From Pararhizobium antarcticum (GTDB taxonomy: Bacteria; Pseudomonadota; Alphaproteobacteria; Rhizobiales; Rhizobiaceae): DNA of 64,000 nt. The stretch spans positions 48,298-112,297 of the forward strand of contig NZ_LSRP01000057.1 in NCBI RefSeq assembly GCF_001885585.1, given 5' to 3'. The translations under genes were made by a program, and so were the position numbers. Below, piece by piece: positions 29,290 to 41,923 of this stretch. The number at the start of each line of letters is the position of its first letter. Position 1 is the first letter of the stretch. The notes below the pieces were generated by a model. The model was not told the DNA's origin. It did not search any database and saw only the letters and a list, made by a program, of their open reading frames with translations.

Positions 29290-31965
29290 CTAGCGACCGC
29301 TGATATCGTCTTCCGTCGGCACGAGAATTTCGCGCTTTCCGGCGTGGTTGGCCTGGCTGATGACGCCTTCCTGCTCCATGCGTTCGATCAGCGACGCAGC
29401 CCTGTTGTAGCCGATGCCGAGACGGCGCTGGATGTAGGATGTAGACGCTTTGCCGTCGCGCAGCACGATGGCCACCGCCTGGTCGTAGGGATCGTCCGAA
29501 TCGGCGAGGTTGGATGTTCCGGCCGGGCCGCCGCCCTCATTGTCCTCGTCGTCATCCTCGGTGATTGCCTCGAGATATTGCGGCGAGCCCTGTGTCTTCA
29601 GGTAGGCGACGACCTGCTCGACTTCGGTGTCGGATACAAAGGGGCCGTGGACGCGCTGTATGCGACCGCCGCCGGCCATGTAGAGCATGTCGCCCATGCC
29701 GAGCAACTGTTCGGCGCCCTGTTCGCCCAGGATGGTGCGGCTGTCGATCTTCGAGGTCACCTGGAAGGAAATGCGGGTCGGGAAGTTCGCCTTGATCGTG
29801 CCGGTGATGACATCGACGGATGGGCGCTGGGTCGCCATGATGACATGGATGCCGGCAGCACGGGCCATCTGGGCGAGGCGCTGGACGGCACCTTCGATGT
29901 CCTTGCCGGCGACCATCATCAGATCGGCCATCTCGTCGATGATGACGACGATGTAGGGCATGGGCTGCAGGTCGAATTCTTCCGTCTCGTAGACGGCCTC
30001 GCCGGTCTGGCGGTCAAAGCCGGTCTGGACGGTGCGGCTGATCTGCTCGCCCTTGGCCATGGCCTGCTCGACCCGGCTGTTGAAGCCGTCGATGTTACGC
30101 ACGCCGATCTTCGACATCTTTTTGTAGCGCTCTTCCATCTCGCGCACGGTCCATTTCAGCGCGACGACGGCCTTCTTCGGATCGGTCACCACCGGGGACA
30201 GCAAATGCGGGATGCCGTCATAGACGGACAGCTCGAGCATCTTCGGGTCGATCATGATCAATCGGCACTGTTCCGGCTTCAGCCGGTAGAGGATCGACAG
30301 GATCATGGTGTTGATGGCCACGGATTTGCCGGAGCCGGTCGTGCCGGCCACCAGAAGATGTGGCATCTTGGCGATATCGACGATGACAGGTTCGCCGCCG
30401 ATCGTCTTGCCGAGTGCCATGGCAAGCTTGGTCTTGCTGGTCTCGAAATCGCGCGAGCCGATCAGTTCGCGCAGGTAGACGGTTTCGCGGCGGTTGTTGG
30501 GTAGCTCGATGCCGATGGCATTGCGGCCGGGCACGACAGCAACACGGGCGGCGATCGCCGACATCGAGCGGGCGATGTCATCCGCAAGGCCGATGACGCG
30601 CGAGGATTTGATGCCCGGCGCCGGTTCCAGTTCATACATGGTGACGACCGGGCCCGGGCGGACATGGATGATTTCGCCCTTGACGCCGAAATCCTCAAGC
30701 ACGCCTTCAAGCATGCGTGCATTCTGCTCGAGGGCATCGGCCGAAAGGGTGGAATCGCGCGCGACATTCTTCGGTTCTGCGAGGAAATGCAGCGGCGGCA
30801 GGATGAAGTTTTCGTCGTCGGAAACCAGCGATGCCTGGGCCTCCCGTTCGATGCGCTGACCGGATTTCGGCCGCGGTGCTGGTGGAACGACCCGCGTGCC
30901 AGAGACGGTATTCGGGACAGCCTTGCGCGGCGCCGGGACGGGCGCCCAGTCGGCAGCGACGTCGTCCTCGTCTTCGTCCGGGAGGATGCCCGCCGGGCGG
31001 CGCGCGTCCAAATCGAATGCGTCATCGTCGTCGTTGTCGTCTTCGTCCACCGACATTGGCGGTGCCGAGACCGCGCGTCGCTCGCTGCGGTCGAGCGACG
31101 GCTCGACGCGGGTCATCGGGGTGGATTTCGCGCGCGCCGGTTCGTTCAGTGTCCCGAATTCGTCGCCATTGAAATCATAGGGCTCGTCGAAATGCCGCGG
31201 TGTGCTCCGGCGTCGGCCGGTGAGACCGAACAGGCGCCGGATACGGGCTTCGGCAGTAAAGCGCATGTGCGTCAGCGCGCCGATCATCAGCATGATCGCG
31301 CCTTCGCTGTCGTCATCCTCTGCGGCGTCGCTGACGGTACGTGCCTTGCTCGGAGCGACAGGTGCGTCGATTTCAACCTCATCTGGGTCGCCGACACCGA
31401 TCAGGCCGGAGCTGTAGATCAGCATCCAGGCCGCAGGCACGGCAAAGATACCCCCGAGGATGGTTGCAAAGGTTCCGGTCGGGTAGGCGCCGGTGAACAG
31501 CGCCGGAAAGCGCAGGATCATGTCGCCGAAAACGCCGCCGAGACCGTTGGGCAACGGCCAGGTGACAGGGCCCGGCACGCAGCTGAGCGCCGCCGAGGCA
31601 AGCACGGCGCCGCCGAACCAGGCGGCCGCACGCTTGAGAATGTGATCGAAGGGTTTGCCGGTGATCAGGACCAGTGCCCAGGCAACGACCGGCAAGAGGG
31701 CGACGACGCTGGCGATCCCGAAGAACTGCATGAAGATGTCGGCAAAGGCGGCACCGGTGTAGCCAAGAATATTTCGTGGCTCGTCGGCTGTTGCATAGGA
31801 GAAACTCGGATCGGCGACATTCCATGTCGAGAGAGCTGCTACGGCAAAGCCGAGCGCTATAAAAATCGCAAACCCGGCCAGCGCTGCGATCTGGCGCCAG
31901 ACAAAGGTCGAAAGCACGAACCGATTGGGCCGACTGTCATATGCCGCCTGATTGCTTCTGGTCAT
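29290..31965 (-). CDS. ftsK: DNA translocase FtsK
   Basis: This septal ATPase pumps the chromosome terminus and activates XerCD recombination. It has 891 residues from ATG 31965, where rhizobial homology begins (a longer frame runs to 32019). Four to five N-terminal membrane helices span about residues 25-190, followed by an acidic Pro/Asp-rich linker. The RecA-like motor has [14 protein letters not shown] and [14 protein letters not shown]. The C-terminal gamma winged helix carries [20 protein letters not shown], which reads KOPS. A perfect CtrA-type box lies upstream. Confidence 0.96.
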   Translation of the reverse strand: MTRSNQAAYDSRPNRFVLSTFVWRQIAALAGFAIFIALGFAVAALSTWNVADPSFSYATADEPRNILGYTGAAFADIFMQFFGIASVVALLPVVAWALVLITGKPFDHILKRAAAWFGGAVLASAALSCVPGPVTWPLPNGLGGVFGDMILRFPALFTGAYPTGTFATILGGIFAVPAAWMLIYSSGLIGVGDPDEVEIDAPVAPSKARTVSDAAEDDDSEGAIMLMIGALTHMRFTAEARIRRLFGLTGRRRSTPRHFDEPYDFNGDEFGTLNEPARAKSTPMTRVEPSLDRSERRAVSAPPMSVDEDDNDDDDAFDLDARRPAGILPDEDEDDVAADWAPVPAPRKAVPNTVSGTRVVPPAPRPKSGQRIEREAQASLVSDDENFILPPLHFLAEPKNVARDSTLSADALEQNARMLEGVLEDFGVKGEIIHVRPGPVVTMYELEPAPGIKSSRVIGLADDIARSMSAIAARVAVVPGRNAIGIELPNNRRETVYLRELIGSRDFETSKTKLAMALGKTIGGEPVIVDIAKMPHLLVAGTTGSGKSVAINTMILSILYRLKPEQCRLIMIDPKMLELSVYDGIPHLLSPVVTDPKKAVVALKWTVREMEERYKKMSKIGVRNIDGFNSRVEQAMAKGEQISRTVQTGFDRQTGEAVYETEEFDLQPMPYIVVIIDEMADLMMVAGKDIEGAVQRLAQMARAAGIHVIMATQRPSVDVITGTIKANFPTRISFQVTSKIDSRTILGEQGAEQLLGMGDMLYMAGGGRIQRVHGPFVSDTEVEQVVAYLKTQGSPQYLEAITEDDDEDNEGGGPAGTSNLADSDDPYDQAVAIVLRDGKASTSYIQRRLGIGYNRAASLIERMEQEGVISQANHAGKREILVPTEDDISGR

Positions 31966-32043
31966 GATCCGCTGCCCGTTGATTGTCGTCATCGCTGAAG
32001 ATGTGCGCAGAGCGCCCATGCCAGCAAAATAGACGCAATGGGG

Positions 32044-32060
32044 TTAATGCGACATTAACC
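32044..32060 (+). promoter_or_regulatory. CtrA-type box upstream of ftsK
   Basis: TTAA-TGCGACA-TTAACC matches the full CtrA site TTAA-N7-TTAA(C), 78-94 bp upstream of the proposed ftsK start. Binding is inferred from the consensus only. Confidence 0.55.
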
Positions 32061-32142
32061 ATGGCGGCTCACGCCACTCCCGACGTCACTATATCTAACG
32101 AGTTTTGCCTTGCATGTTCACCGAGCAGGGCTGCGCAGCAAC

Positions 32143-32171
32143 GAAAAAAGCCCGAACCAGAGGTTCGGGCC
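32143..32171 (-). terminator. Rho-independent terminator of amtB
   Basis: Read on the minus strand, a perfect 9-bp stem GCCCGAACC/GGTTCGGGC with a three-base loop is followed by six T. It lies about 75 bases past the amtB stop. Confidence 0.88.
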
Positions 32172-32207
32172 TGAAAGCGGCAAATGGACTGTGTCGCGAC
32201 GGGAGTG

Positions 32208-32239
32208 TCAATGCCGGCAACCTGGGTCGCCGGCATTGA
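32208..32239 (-). repeat. Perfect 11-bp hairpin directly after amtB
   Basis: TCAATGCCGGC and its exact complement flank a ten-base loop, beginning four bases past the amtB stop. There is no T-run. The true terminator is the next hairpin, so this may protect the mRNA end. Confidence 0.6.
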
Positions 32240-32243
32240 GGTC

Positions 32244-33611
32244 TCAGGAGTGGTAGGCTGCTTCGCCGTGCGAGGCGAGGTCAAGACCTTCGCGTTCGGC
32301 TTCGACCGAGACGCGCAGGCCAACGACCACATCGACGATCTTGTAGAGGATCGCCGAGCCGATACCGCACCATGCGATGGTGACGAGAACGGCATAGACC
32401 TGGGTCATGAACTGGCCGCCCATGGTGACGCCTTCGGCATAGCCGATGCCGCCGAGCGAGGAGGAGGCGAAGATGCCGGTTGCCAGTGCGCCGAAGAGGC
32501 CGCCGATGCCGTGTACGCCGAAGACGTCTGCGGTGTCGTCATAGCCGAACTTGTTCTTCACCACGGAGACGAAGAAGTAGCACAGCGGCGATACGAGCAG
32601 GCCCATGACGATTGCGCCCATCGGGCCGGCTATGCCGGCGGCCGGTGTGATCGCAACTAGACCGGCGATCATGCCGGATGCTGCACCGAGCATCGAGGCC
32701 TTGCCGCGGGTGAAGGTTTCAACCAGCGACCAGGAGATGATGGCAGCAGCCGTCGCGACGAAGGTGTTGACGGTTGCGAGCATCGCGCCGCCCGTGGCTT
32801 CGAGGTTGGAGCCGGCGTTGAAGCCGAACCAGCCGACCCACAGCATGGCCGCACCAACGAGGGTGAGGGTCATGGAATGTGGAGCCATCATGTCCTTGCC
32901 GAAACCTGTACGCTTGCCGACCATGATCGCGCCGATCAGGCCTGCAATGCCGGCATTGATGTGAACGACCGTGCCGCCGGCGAAGTCAAGCGCGCCCCAG
33001 CCGAAGAGAAGGCCGTTGGCGTCCCAGACCATGTGGGCGATCGGGAAGTAGACGAAGGTTGCCCACAGCACGCAGAACAGCACCGCTGCCGAGAACTTGA
33101 TTCGCTCTGCGAAGGCACCGATGATCAGCGCCGGGGTGATGGCGGCGAAGGTCATCTGGAACATGATGAAGATATATTCCGGAATGACTGCATCGGAGAA
33201 CGTTGCAGCCGTGCTGTCAGGCGTGACGCCGGCCAGGAAAAGCTTTGCAGTGCCGCCAAAGAAAGCGGAGGTCGAGCCACCGAAGGCGAAGGAATAGCCG
33301 TAGATAACCCAGATGAGCATGACGGCAGCACCGGCAACGGTGCACTGCATGAGCACGGAGAGCATGTTCTTGGCGCGCACGAGGCCGCCGTAGAACAGGC
33401 CGAGGCCCGGGATCAGCATGAACAGCACCAGGATGGTGCAAAGGAACATGAAGGCGGTATCGCCCTTGTCCGGAACCGGTGCAGCGGCAACGGCTTCGGC
33501 AGCGGCAGGTGCCGCTTCCTGCGCAAAGGCGATAGCCGGGGCGAAGAAGGCTGCGGTTGCAGCGCTCACGCGTCCGAGAGAGGTGGAAATTTTAAATGAG
33601 GACATAGACAT
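32244..33611 (-). CDS. amtB: Ammonium transporter
   Basis: This trimeric ammonium channel has 455 residues. A cleavable signal peptide (ending near AIAFA) is followed by a short Ala-rich periplasmic segment and about 11 helices. Landmarks are GLGLFYGGLVRAKN, the pore histidine region WDANGLLFGWGALDFAGGT-like, and FGVHGIGGLFGALATG. GGGAG lies four bases before the ATG at 33611; a second ATG at 33605 is possible. It lies 23 bases after glnK and forms the standard glnK-amtB pair, in which GlnK blocks the channel under nitrogen excess. Confidence 0.96.
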   Translation of the reverse strand: MSMSSFKISTSLGRVSAATAAFFAPAIAFAQEAAPAAAEAVAAAPVPDKGDTAFMFLCTILVLFMLIPGLGLFYGGLVRAKNMLSVLMQCTVAGAAVMLIWVIYGYSFAFGGSTSAFFGGTAKLFLAGVTPDSTAATFSDAVIPEYIFIMFQMTFAAITPALIIGAFAERIKFSAAVLFCVLWATFVYFPIAHMVWDANGLLFGWGALDFAGGTVVHINAGIAGLIGAIMVGKRTGFGKDMMAPHSMTLTLVGAAMLWVGWFGFNAGSNLEATGGAMLATVNTFVATAAAIISWSLVETFTRGKASMLGAASGMIAGLVAITPAAGIAGPMGAIVMGLLVSPLCYFFVSVVKNKFGYDDTADVFGVHGIGGLFGALATGIFASSSLGGIGYAEGVTMGGQFMTQVYAVLVTIAWCGIGSAILYKIVDVVVGLRVSVEAEREGLDLASHGEAAYHS

Positions 33612-33634
33612 GTAGCTCCCTGAACGGCCGTGAC

Positions 33635-33994
<360 letters not shown>

Positions 33995-34060
33995 TCATGT
34001 GCGGCTCGGGGCCGTCTCCTCGCCGCCTGGCACTTTTTCCCCCGGCGACGCGCTATCCTA

Positions 34061-34076
34061 TTCAAGGCGCGTGCCA
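34061..34076 (-). promoter_or_regulatory. Sigma-54 promoter of glnK-amtB
   Basis: On the minus strand, TGGCACGCGCCTTGAA matches the -24/-12 consensus TGGCACG-N4-TTGCA with only one change. It is correctly oriented about 88 bases upstream of glnK. NtrC control is inferred from family knowledge. Confidence 0.75.
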
Positions 34077-34123
34077 GTTCGGGATCAGCTTGGTAACTCT
34101 ATGAAAAGACATGGAAAAGTCAT

Positions 34124-34149
34124 ATTCTCGCAGGCCTCGCCGCGAGAAT
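34124..34149 (-). terminator. Possible terminator hairpin after tesB
   Basis: ATTCTCGC and GCGAGAAT pair perfectly around a ten-base loop downstream of tesB on the minus strand. The following tract is only weakly T-rich, so termination is uncertain. Confidence 0.4.
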
Positions 34150-34163
34150 GTTAAAAATTCGTC

Positions 34164-34206
34164 AAATTTGCAGATGAAAAAATGTGCAAATTTCAAAAAC
34201 TGCACA
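34164..34206. promoter_or_regulatory. TGCA-rich inverted repeats upstream of the sigma-54 promoter
   Basis: AAATTTGCA (34164-34172) and TGCAAATTT (34185-34193) form a perfect 9-bp inverted repeat. TGTGCA (34183-34188) and TGCACA (34201-34206) form another. They lie about 90-130 bp upstream of the -24/-12 element, where NtrC enhancers sit. The match to TGCACY-type NtrC sites is partial. Confidence 0.4.
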
Positions 34207-34210
34207 ATAT

Positions 34211-35107
34211 TTATTCAGATGCCTTTTTCCGAATCAACCCTTCCTGGGCAACGGAGGCAATCAGCACGCCGGAGCGGTCGAAAAGGCTGCCGCGGGTCAT
34301 TCCGCGGGCACCAAAGGCGCTGGGGCTGTCCTGTGTGTAGAGCAGCCAATCGTCCATCCGGCAGGGGCGGTGAAACCACATCGCATGATCGAGACTGGCG
34401 ACCTGCAGGTTGCGATCGAAGACCGAGGTACCGTGGGCATAGAGGGACGTGTCGAGCAGGGTCATGTCCGAAATATAGGCCAGAACGGCTGCCTGGATAT
34501 GACGCTCGTCCGGAACGTTGCCGACGGCCTTGACCCAGACATCCTGTGTCGGTTCCAGCTTGTCGCGGGAGAAATAATGGGTGAGCGAGACGGGGCGGAT
34601 TTCGATCGGCCGCGGCCGCTCCCAGTAGCGGCGGATGGCTTCGGGTGCATTGACCAGGAATTTCTCCTTGATCTGCTGTTCGCCGAGAAGGTCCTCCGGC
34701 GGCGTTACGTTTGGCATGGTGATCTGGTGCTCGAAGCCTCCTTCGTCGAACTGGAAGGATGCTGAAAGCGAGAAGATCGCCTTGCCGTGCTGGACGGCAA
34801 CCACACGTCGCGTTGCGAAACTGGCGCCGTCGCGAATGCGGTCGACGCTGTAGATGATCGGCACGGCAGGGTCGCCCGGGCGCATGAAATAGGCGTGCAG
34901 CGAATGCACGTAGCGACCTTCGCCAACGGTGCGCTGGGCCGCCACCAGCGCCTGGCCGATGACCTGGCCGCCAAAGACGCGCTGCCAGCCGACCTGCGGG
35001 CTACGGCCGCGAAACAGGTCTTCTTCGAGTTTTTCAAGGTCGAGCGTTTCAAGCAGGACGTCCATTGGTCCGGGCATCGGGGCGGGCGTGTCAGTGGGGC
35101 GCGACAT
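34211..35107 (-). CDS. tesB: Acyl-CoA thioesterase II
   Basis: This double-hotdog thioesterase hydrolyses medium- and long-chain acyl-CoA. The 298 residues include the N-terminal hotdog (VFGGQVIGQALVAAQRTV, HSLHAYFMRPGD, SFATRRVVAVQHG) and the C-terminal hotdog (LAYISDMTLLDTSLYAHG, SLDHAMWFHRPCRMDDWLLY) with Asp, Thr and Gln positions typical of TesB. The N-terminus has a Pro-rich lead with alternative ATGs at 35077 and 35065. It is divergent from the FAD monooxygenase gene. Confidence 0.94.
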   Translation of the reverse strand: MSRPTDTPAPMPGPMDVLLETLDLEKLEEDLFRGRSPQVGWQRVFGGQVIGQALVAAQRTVGEGRYVHSLHAYFMRPGDPAVPIIYSVDRIRDGASFATRRVVAVQHGKAIFSLSASFQFDEGGFEHQITMPNVTPPEDLLGEQQIKEKFLVNAPEAIRRYWERPRPIEIRPVSLTHYFSRDKLEPTQDVWVKAVGNVPDERHIQAAVLAYISDMTLLDTSLYAHGTSVFDRNLQVASLDHAMWFHRPCRMDDWLLYTQDSPSAFGARGMTRGSLFDRSGVLIASVAQEGLIRKKASE

Positions 35108-35193
35108 TATCGGCAGTCTCCGATGGTAGGAACACGAACAATCATGATCTATATAGGGGACAGGAAATGCTCAAGTGCTATGGGAGAAAGCCG

Positions 35194-36408
35194 ATGATCG
35201 ATGTGCTGATTGCGGGCGGCGGTTATGTCGGCCTGTCCCTGGCGGTTTCGCTCAAGACGGCGGCGCCGCACCTGGATGTGATGGTCATCGATGGTGCGCC
35301 GGAGGGCGTCTGGCAAAAGGACGAGCGCGCATCGGCCATCATAGCGGCTGCCTCGCAAATGCTCGATGTCATCGGGGTCTGGGATGAAATCGCGCCGGAT
35401 GCCGAGCCGATCAAGCGCATGATCGTGACCGATTCGAAAACGTCGGATCCCGTCCGTCCGATCTTCCTGACATTCGAAGACGAGGCGGTCGACGGACAGC
35501 CGTTCGCGCACATGGTGCCGAACGTTGCCCTGGTCGGCGCGCTGCGCAAGGCTGCGGCGGCGCGCGGCGTAACCATCCGCCAATCGACGGCGGCGCAGGG
35601 TTTCAAAAGCGGCGATCATTCGGTCGACGTGACACTTGTGCATGGCGAGGCGCTGCAGGCGCGGCTGCTGGTCGCCTGCGATGGCGTGCGCTCGAAACTG
35701 CGGGATGCGGCCGGTATCAAGACGGTCGAATTCGATTACGGCCAGTCCGGCATCGTCACGACCGTCGAGCACGAACGTCCGCATGACGGCACTGCCGAGG
35801 AACATTTCCTGCCGGCCGGTCCCTTTGCGACACTGCCGCTGAAGAACAATCGGTCATCGCTCGTGTGGACCGAGCGCACCGCCGATGCGAACCGGCTGCT
35901 GGCGGCAGACGATCTGGTCTTTGAGGACGAGCTGGAGCGTCGTTTCGGCCATAAGCTCGGCGCCATCAAGGTGGTCGCCGGACGCCGCGCCTATCCGCTG
36001 GGGCTGACACTGGCGCGCGATTTCGTGGCGCCGCGCTTCGCGCTGGCCGGGGACGCAGCCCATGGCATTCACCCGATCTCGGGCCAGGGACTGAACCTTG
36101 GTTTCAAGGATGTCGCCGCCCTTGCTGAAACCATCGTCGAGGCCGACCGGCTCGGCCTCGACATCGGATCGCTCGCTGTGCTCGAGCGCTACCAGAGCTG
36201 GCGGCGCTTCGACACGTTCCGCATGGGTGTCACCACCGATGTGCTGAACCGGTTGTTTTCCAACGACAACACGCCGTTGCGGGTGATGCGCGATTTCGGG
36301 CTTGGCATCGTCGATCGCCTGCCCTCGCTCAAATCATTTTTCATCCGCCAGGCTTCCGGCATTGCCGGCGAGACCCAGCCGCGCATGCTGTCGGGGCAGG
36401 CGATCTGA
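35194..36408 (+). CDS. UbiH/UbiF/COQ6-family FAD monooxygenase
   Basis: This 404-residue flavoprotein hydroxylase probably acts in ubiquinone ring hydroxylation. It has the Rossmann motif AGGGYVGLSLAVSL at the N-terminus, the DG motif LLVACDGVRSKLRDA, and the FAD-ribityl GD motif LAGDAAHGIHPISGQGLNLG. The ATG at 35194 has GGGAG nine bases upstream. Which ring position it modifies (C5, C1 or C6) cannot be decided, as alphaproteobacteria use UbiL/UbiM variants with mixed specificity. Confidence 0.88.
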   Translation: MIDVLIAGGGYVGLSLAVSLKTAAPHLDVMVIDGAPEGVWQKDERASAIIAAASQMLDVIGVWDEIAPDAEPIKRMIVTDSKTSDPVRPIFLTFEDEAVDGQPFAHMVPNVALVGALRKAAAARGVTIRQSTAAQGFKSGDHSVDVTLVHGEALQARLLVACDGVRSKLRDAAGIKTVEFDYGQSGIVTTVEHERPHDGTAEEHFLPAGPFATLPLKNNRSSLVWTERTADANRLLAADDLVFEDELERRFGHKLGAIKVVAGRRAYPLGLTLARDFVAPRFALAGDAAHGIHPISGQGLNLGFKDVAALAETIVEADRLGLDIGSLAVLERYQSWRRFDTFRMGVTTDVLNRLFSNDNTPLRVMRDFGLGIVDRLPSLKSFFIRQASGIAGETQPRMLSGQAI

Positions 36409-36410
36409 GT

Positions 36411-36803
36411 TCAGAAAAACGTCATGTTGTTCAGGCGATGGACAAACAGCGCCCAGAGCCAGCCGGGCGCTGCATTGGCGGTCGCCGCAAACCAGTCCCA
36501 GCCTCCTGGAATCGACAGCCCGATCGCCGTTCCGCAGGCAATGGTCCAGGTGCAGGCAATGCGCAGATTTCTCAGGCTGAAAAATTCATAGTATCCGTCG
36601 CTGTCGTATTCCGTACCGGCCACCATGTCCCAGAAGCCATAATTGCTGCTGAGCATGTCGTCGATCGCATGGTTGGTCCAGAACCGGCCAGGTGCAGCGT
36701 TGAAGCGATCGGGAATGAAATTGAACGAGGATCGGAAAACATGCGCCGCCGTGCCGATCATCGTCAGCGTCAGGATGGCGGCTGTGATGTGCCAGACGAT
36801 CAT
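36411..36803 (-). CDS. Hypothetical small membrane protein
   Basis: I do not recognise this 130-residue protein. It has an N-terminal hydrophobic helix (about residues 5-22), an aromatic-rich middle section (FIPDRFNAAPGRFWTN, NYGFWDMVAGTEYDSDGYYE) and a second hydrophobic stretch (about 85-105) followed by a Trp-rich C-terminus. GGGAA precedes the ATG at a reasonable distance. It converges on the monooxygenase gene with two bases between the stop codons. Codon use looks like its neighbours. Confidence 0.6.
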   Translation of the reverse strand: MIVWHITAAILTLTMIGTAAHVFRSSFNFIPDRFNAAPGRFWTNHAIDDMLSSNYGFWDMVAGTEYDSDGYYEFFSLRNLRIACTWTIACGTAIGLSIPGGWDWFAATANAAPGWLWALFVHRLNNMTFF

Positions 36804-36883
36804 GCATTTTCCCGTGTCGTTCACAGACACAGTCTATTTGGAAAATCTTGATCGATCATGAAGCCGGACAGCCCAAAAGCGGC

Positions 36884-37072
36884 TCAGTCCTCGATCTTGC
36901 GCGCCTCGGAGATCAGCATGATCGGAATGCCGTCGCGGATGGGATAGGCCAGCCGGGCTTTTTCCGACACCAGCTCGTTGTCGCCTGCATTATAGCTGAG
37001 CCGGCCCTTGGTCAGCGGGCAGACGAGCAGTTCGAGCAGCTTAGGATCGACCTTGCTGGTCTTGGCGTCCAT
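36884..37072 (-). CDS. Trm112 family protein
   Basis: This 62-residue protein of the Trm112/YcaR family has the conserved [14 protein letters not shown] and [13 protein letters not shown]. In eukaryotes and archaea Trm112 activates methyltransferases; bacterial versions such as YcaR are poorly understood. The zinc-ligand set is incomplete (a single Cys in VCP), as common in bacteria. It lies nine bases after the LON-domain gene and is probably co-transcribed with it and the thioredoxin-TPR gene. Confidence 0.88.
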   Translation of the reverse strand: MDAKTSKVDPKLLELLVCPLTKGRLSYNAGDNELVSEKARLAYPIRDGIPIMLISEARKIED

Positions 37073-37081
37073 CTGCGTTTC

Positions 37082-37762
37082 CTACTGCAGCCGGGTTTCG
37101 AAATCGCCGAAATTGCGGGCGAGGACGATTTCGGTGATGGCGATCAGGGTTTCGGCCCGTGTCTTCAGGTCCGGTGCCTCAAGCAGCGCCTGCTTTTCCG
37201 CCGGTCCGTAGGGAGACATCATGGCCATGGAATTGACCAGCGTCGTGTTGCTGGCGCGTCCGACGCTCTCCCAGTCGGCTTCCAGCTTGTTGGCATCCAG
37301 ATAGGCCTTGAAGGCGGCCAGCAGCGCCTCGCGGTCAACCTGTGCCTCTTCGTCGGGCGCCACCAGGTCGGCGGCAAAGGGCGCGATGCGGAAAGAGCGA
37401 TAGCCCTTGGTCAGATGCGCCTCGTCAAACAGCCGGAACCTGCAGATCCCCGTCAGCGAGACAATGTATCGCCCGTCCTCCAGTTCGGTGAACGATGTGA
37501 TGCGGCCAACACAGCCGACCTGACAGAGGGCAATGAGCGATCCCGCCGGGCTTTCGCCGTGGCCTTCGCTGAAAGAGGGTTGCACCATGCCGATCAACCT
37601 GTTGCCGGCCAGCGCGTCGTCGAACATGGCGAGATAACGCGGTTCGAAAATGTTCAGCGGCAGCTGCGCACCGGGCAGCAACAGGACACCGGTCAGCGGC
37701 ATCACCGGCAGGGTATCCGGCAGGTCCTGGGGCCTGAGGTAACGCGCATTGCCCACTTGCAT
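37082..37762 (-). CDS. LON substrate-binding domain protein
   Basis: This 226-residue protein is a stand-alone LON N-terminal (PUA-like) domain lacking ATPase and protease parts. Features are LPVMPLTGVLLLPGAQLPLNIFEPRYLAM, then VGCVGRITSFTELEDGRYIVSLTGICRFRL and a helical C-terminal part. Such proteins are widespread in proteobacteria and their role is not established. It sits between the thioredoxin-TPR gene and Trm112 on the same strand. Confidence 0.88.
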   Translation of the reverse strand: MQVGNARYLRPQDLPDTLPVMPLTGVLLLPGAQLPLNIFEPRYLAMFDDALAGNRLIGMVQPSFSEGHGESPAGSLIALCQVGCVGRITSFTELEDGRYIVSLTGICRFRLFDEAHLTKGYRSFRIAPFAADLVAPDEEAQVDREALLAAFKAYLDANKLEADWESVGRASNTTLVNSMAMMSPYGPAEKQALLEAPDLKTRAETLIAITEIVLARNFGDFETRLQ

Positions 37763-37924
37763 CTTGAATATATCCCGTCGCTCTGCGGCGTCCCAGCATC
37801 TAGCCGGTCTGTGCCGATACTTTCAAGATGGTGCGCCATCTCGAAATCTCAAGAGAGCGACCCCCTTGCATCAACAGAGAGGATCGCAGCAGGACAAGAT
37901 GCCACATCAGGAGAAGCCGCCAGA

Positions 37925-38908
<984 letters not shown>

Positions 38909-39023
38909 CATCTCTCCTCGCGGACCCGCTCTGTCCGCTTGTCCTGCTGTCACTGGCGGCCGGTGCCGCGCCAAGCTACCTTGGCTTCGTCCCAAGGGCC
39001 CGCTTCGCCTCCAAGATCGTATG

Positions 39024-39548
39024 TCAGGACGTCACTTTCAAGACAAGCGGTTCATGTCCGGTCGCCTCGATAAAGCGCAACAGGTCCTTTGAGGCAATCG
39101 ACGTGGTCGCGTCGTTTGTCAGCGGGTGGCAGTTGATGATCTCGTCGCGCATCAGATCGGCATCAATGATGATCTTAACATTGCGACCGGCGTCGTTGAT
39201 GACGCCAAAGGCGGTAACGGCGCCGGGAATGACACCGAGATAGTCCATCAGTTTTTCCGGGCGCCCGAACGAAACCTTGCTGGCCGCACCAATGATCGTG
39301 TGCACGGTCTTCAGGTCGACGGTTGCATGCTCCTCGACGGTCAGCAGGAAATAATTGTCCTTCTTGTCCTTCACGAAGAGGTTCTTCGTGTGGCCGCCGG
39401 GGATCTCGTCGCGCAGCGCCGCCGATTCGGCAACGGTGAACACGGCCGCATGGCGCGTCGTGGCGTGGGCAATGCCGAGGCTGTCGAGAAACTTGAACAG
39501 GTCCTCCTGCGTCTTTGGCGTCGGATCCGGTGCTGGCGCGTCACTCAT
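39024..39548 (-). CDS. Prolyl-tRNA editing protein ProX
   Basis: This stand-alone YbaK/ProRS-type editing domain of 174 residues deacylates mischarged Ala-tRNA(Pro). Motifs are HAAVFTVAES, GGHTKNLFVKDKKDNYFLL with the catalytic-region Lys, and GVIPGAVTAFGVIND. The alphaproteobacterial ProRS usually lacks its own editing insertion, which explains the free-standing protein. The ATG at 39548 begins the homologous region; the frame extending to 39761 is not supported. Confidence 0.9.
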   Translation of the reverse strand: MSDAPAPDPTPKTQEDLFKFLDSLGIAHATTRHAAVFTVAESAALRDEIPGGHTKNLFVKDKKDNYFLLTVEEHATVDLKTVHTIIGAASKVSFGRPEKLMDYLGVIPGAVTAFGVINDAGRNVKIIIDADLMRDEIINCHPLTNDATTSIASKDLLRFIEATGHEPLVLKVTS

Positions 39549-39795
39549 GGCGATTCCTTTTGGTCGAGAACAGGCTTTTTCCATACGGTGAAGGGCAGGC
39601 AAGCGCAATATTCGACCGCGCGCGCCGGTCAAAAGGCCTTGTTTCCAAGGGCTTGCGCCATTCCCGCCAAAATTTCTTCGACGGCGCGTCATTTCCCTGT
39701 TGCATTTGGAAAATGGCTGGGCCATATAGCGCCCGTCGCCGCAAGTTAGCGGGGACGCCACGGTCCACCGACTACCCCCGGACCGAGGCTGATGA

Positions 39796-39870
39796 GCGGG
39801 TGTAGCTCAGGGGTAGAGCACAACCTTGCCAAGGTTGGGGTCGAGCGTTCGAATCGCTTCACCCGCTCCA
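39796..39870 (+). tRNA. tRNA-Gly (GCC)
   Basis: A complete 75-base cloverleaf is visible with CCA encoded. The acceptor stem is GCGGGTG/CACCCGC, the anticodon stem CAACC/GGTTG with loop TTGCCAA (anticodon GCC), and the T-arm GAGCG-TTCGAAT-CGCTT (one G-T pair). It is flanked by 247 bases upstream and 224 bases downstream without genes. Confidence 0.97.
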
Positions 39871-40094
39871 TTTTCTCTTGGACATTGCTTTGATTGGTAC
39901 GGTGCGGTATCTCATGATATTGCTGGCCGAACGATTTCATGTGGGCATTTCGTAAGGCTGTGGCTTTGAAACGGTTTGCTTGGCGCAGCTTCCATAGAGG
40001 ACGCGCCTGTTTGCTTCCCAGGAAAAGGCGATCGCCGCATAGATCCCGAACCGCGCCCCGAAATGTGGGGCGGTAGGCTCGGTCTTTGGCGTCC

Positions 40095-41921
<1,827 letters not shown>

Positions 41922-41923
41922 GA

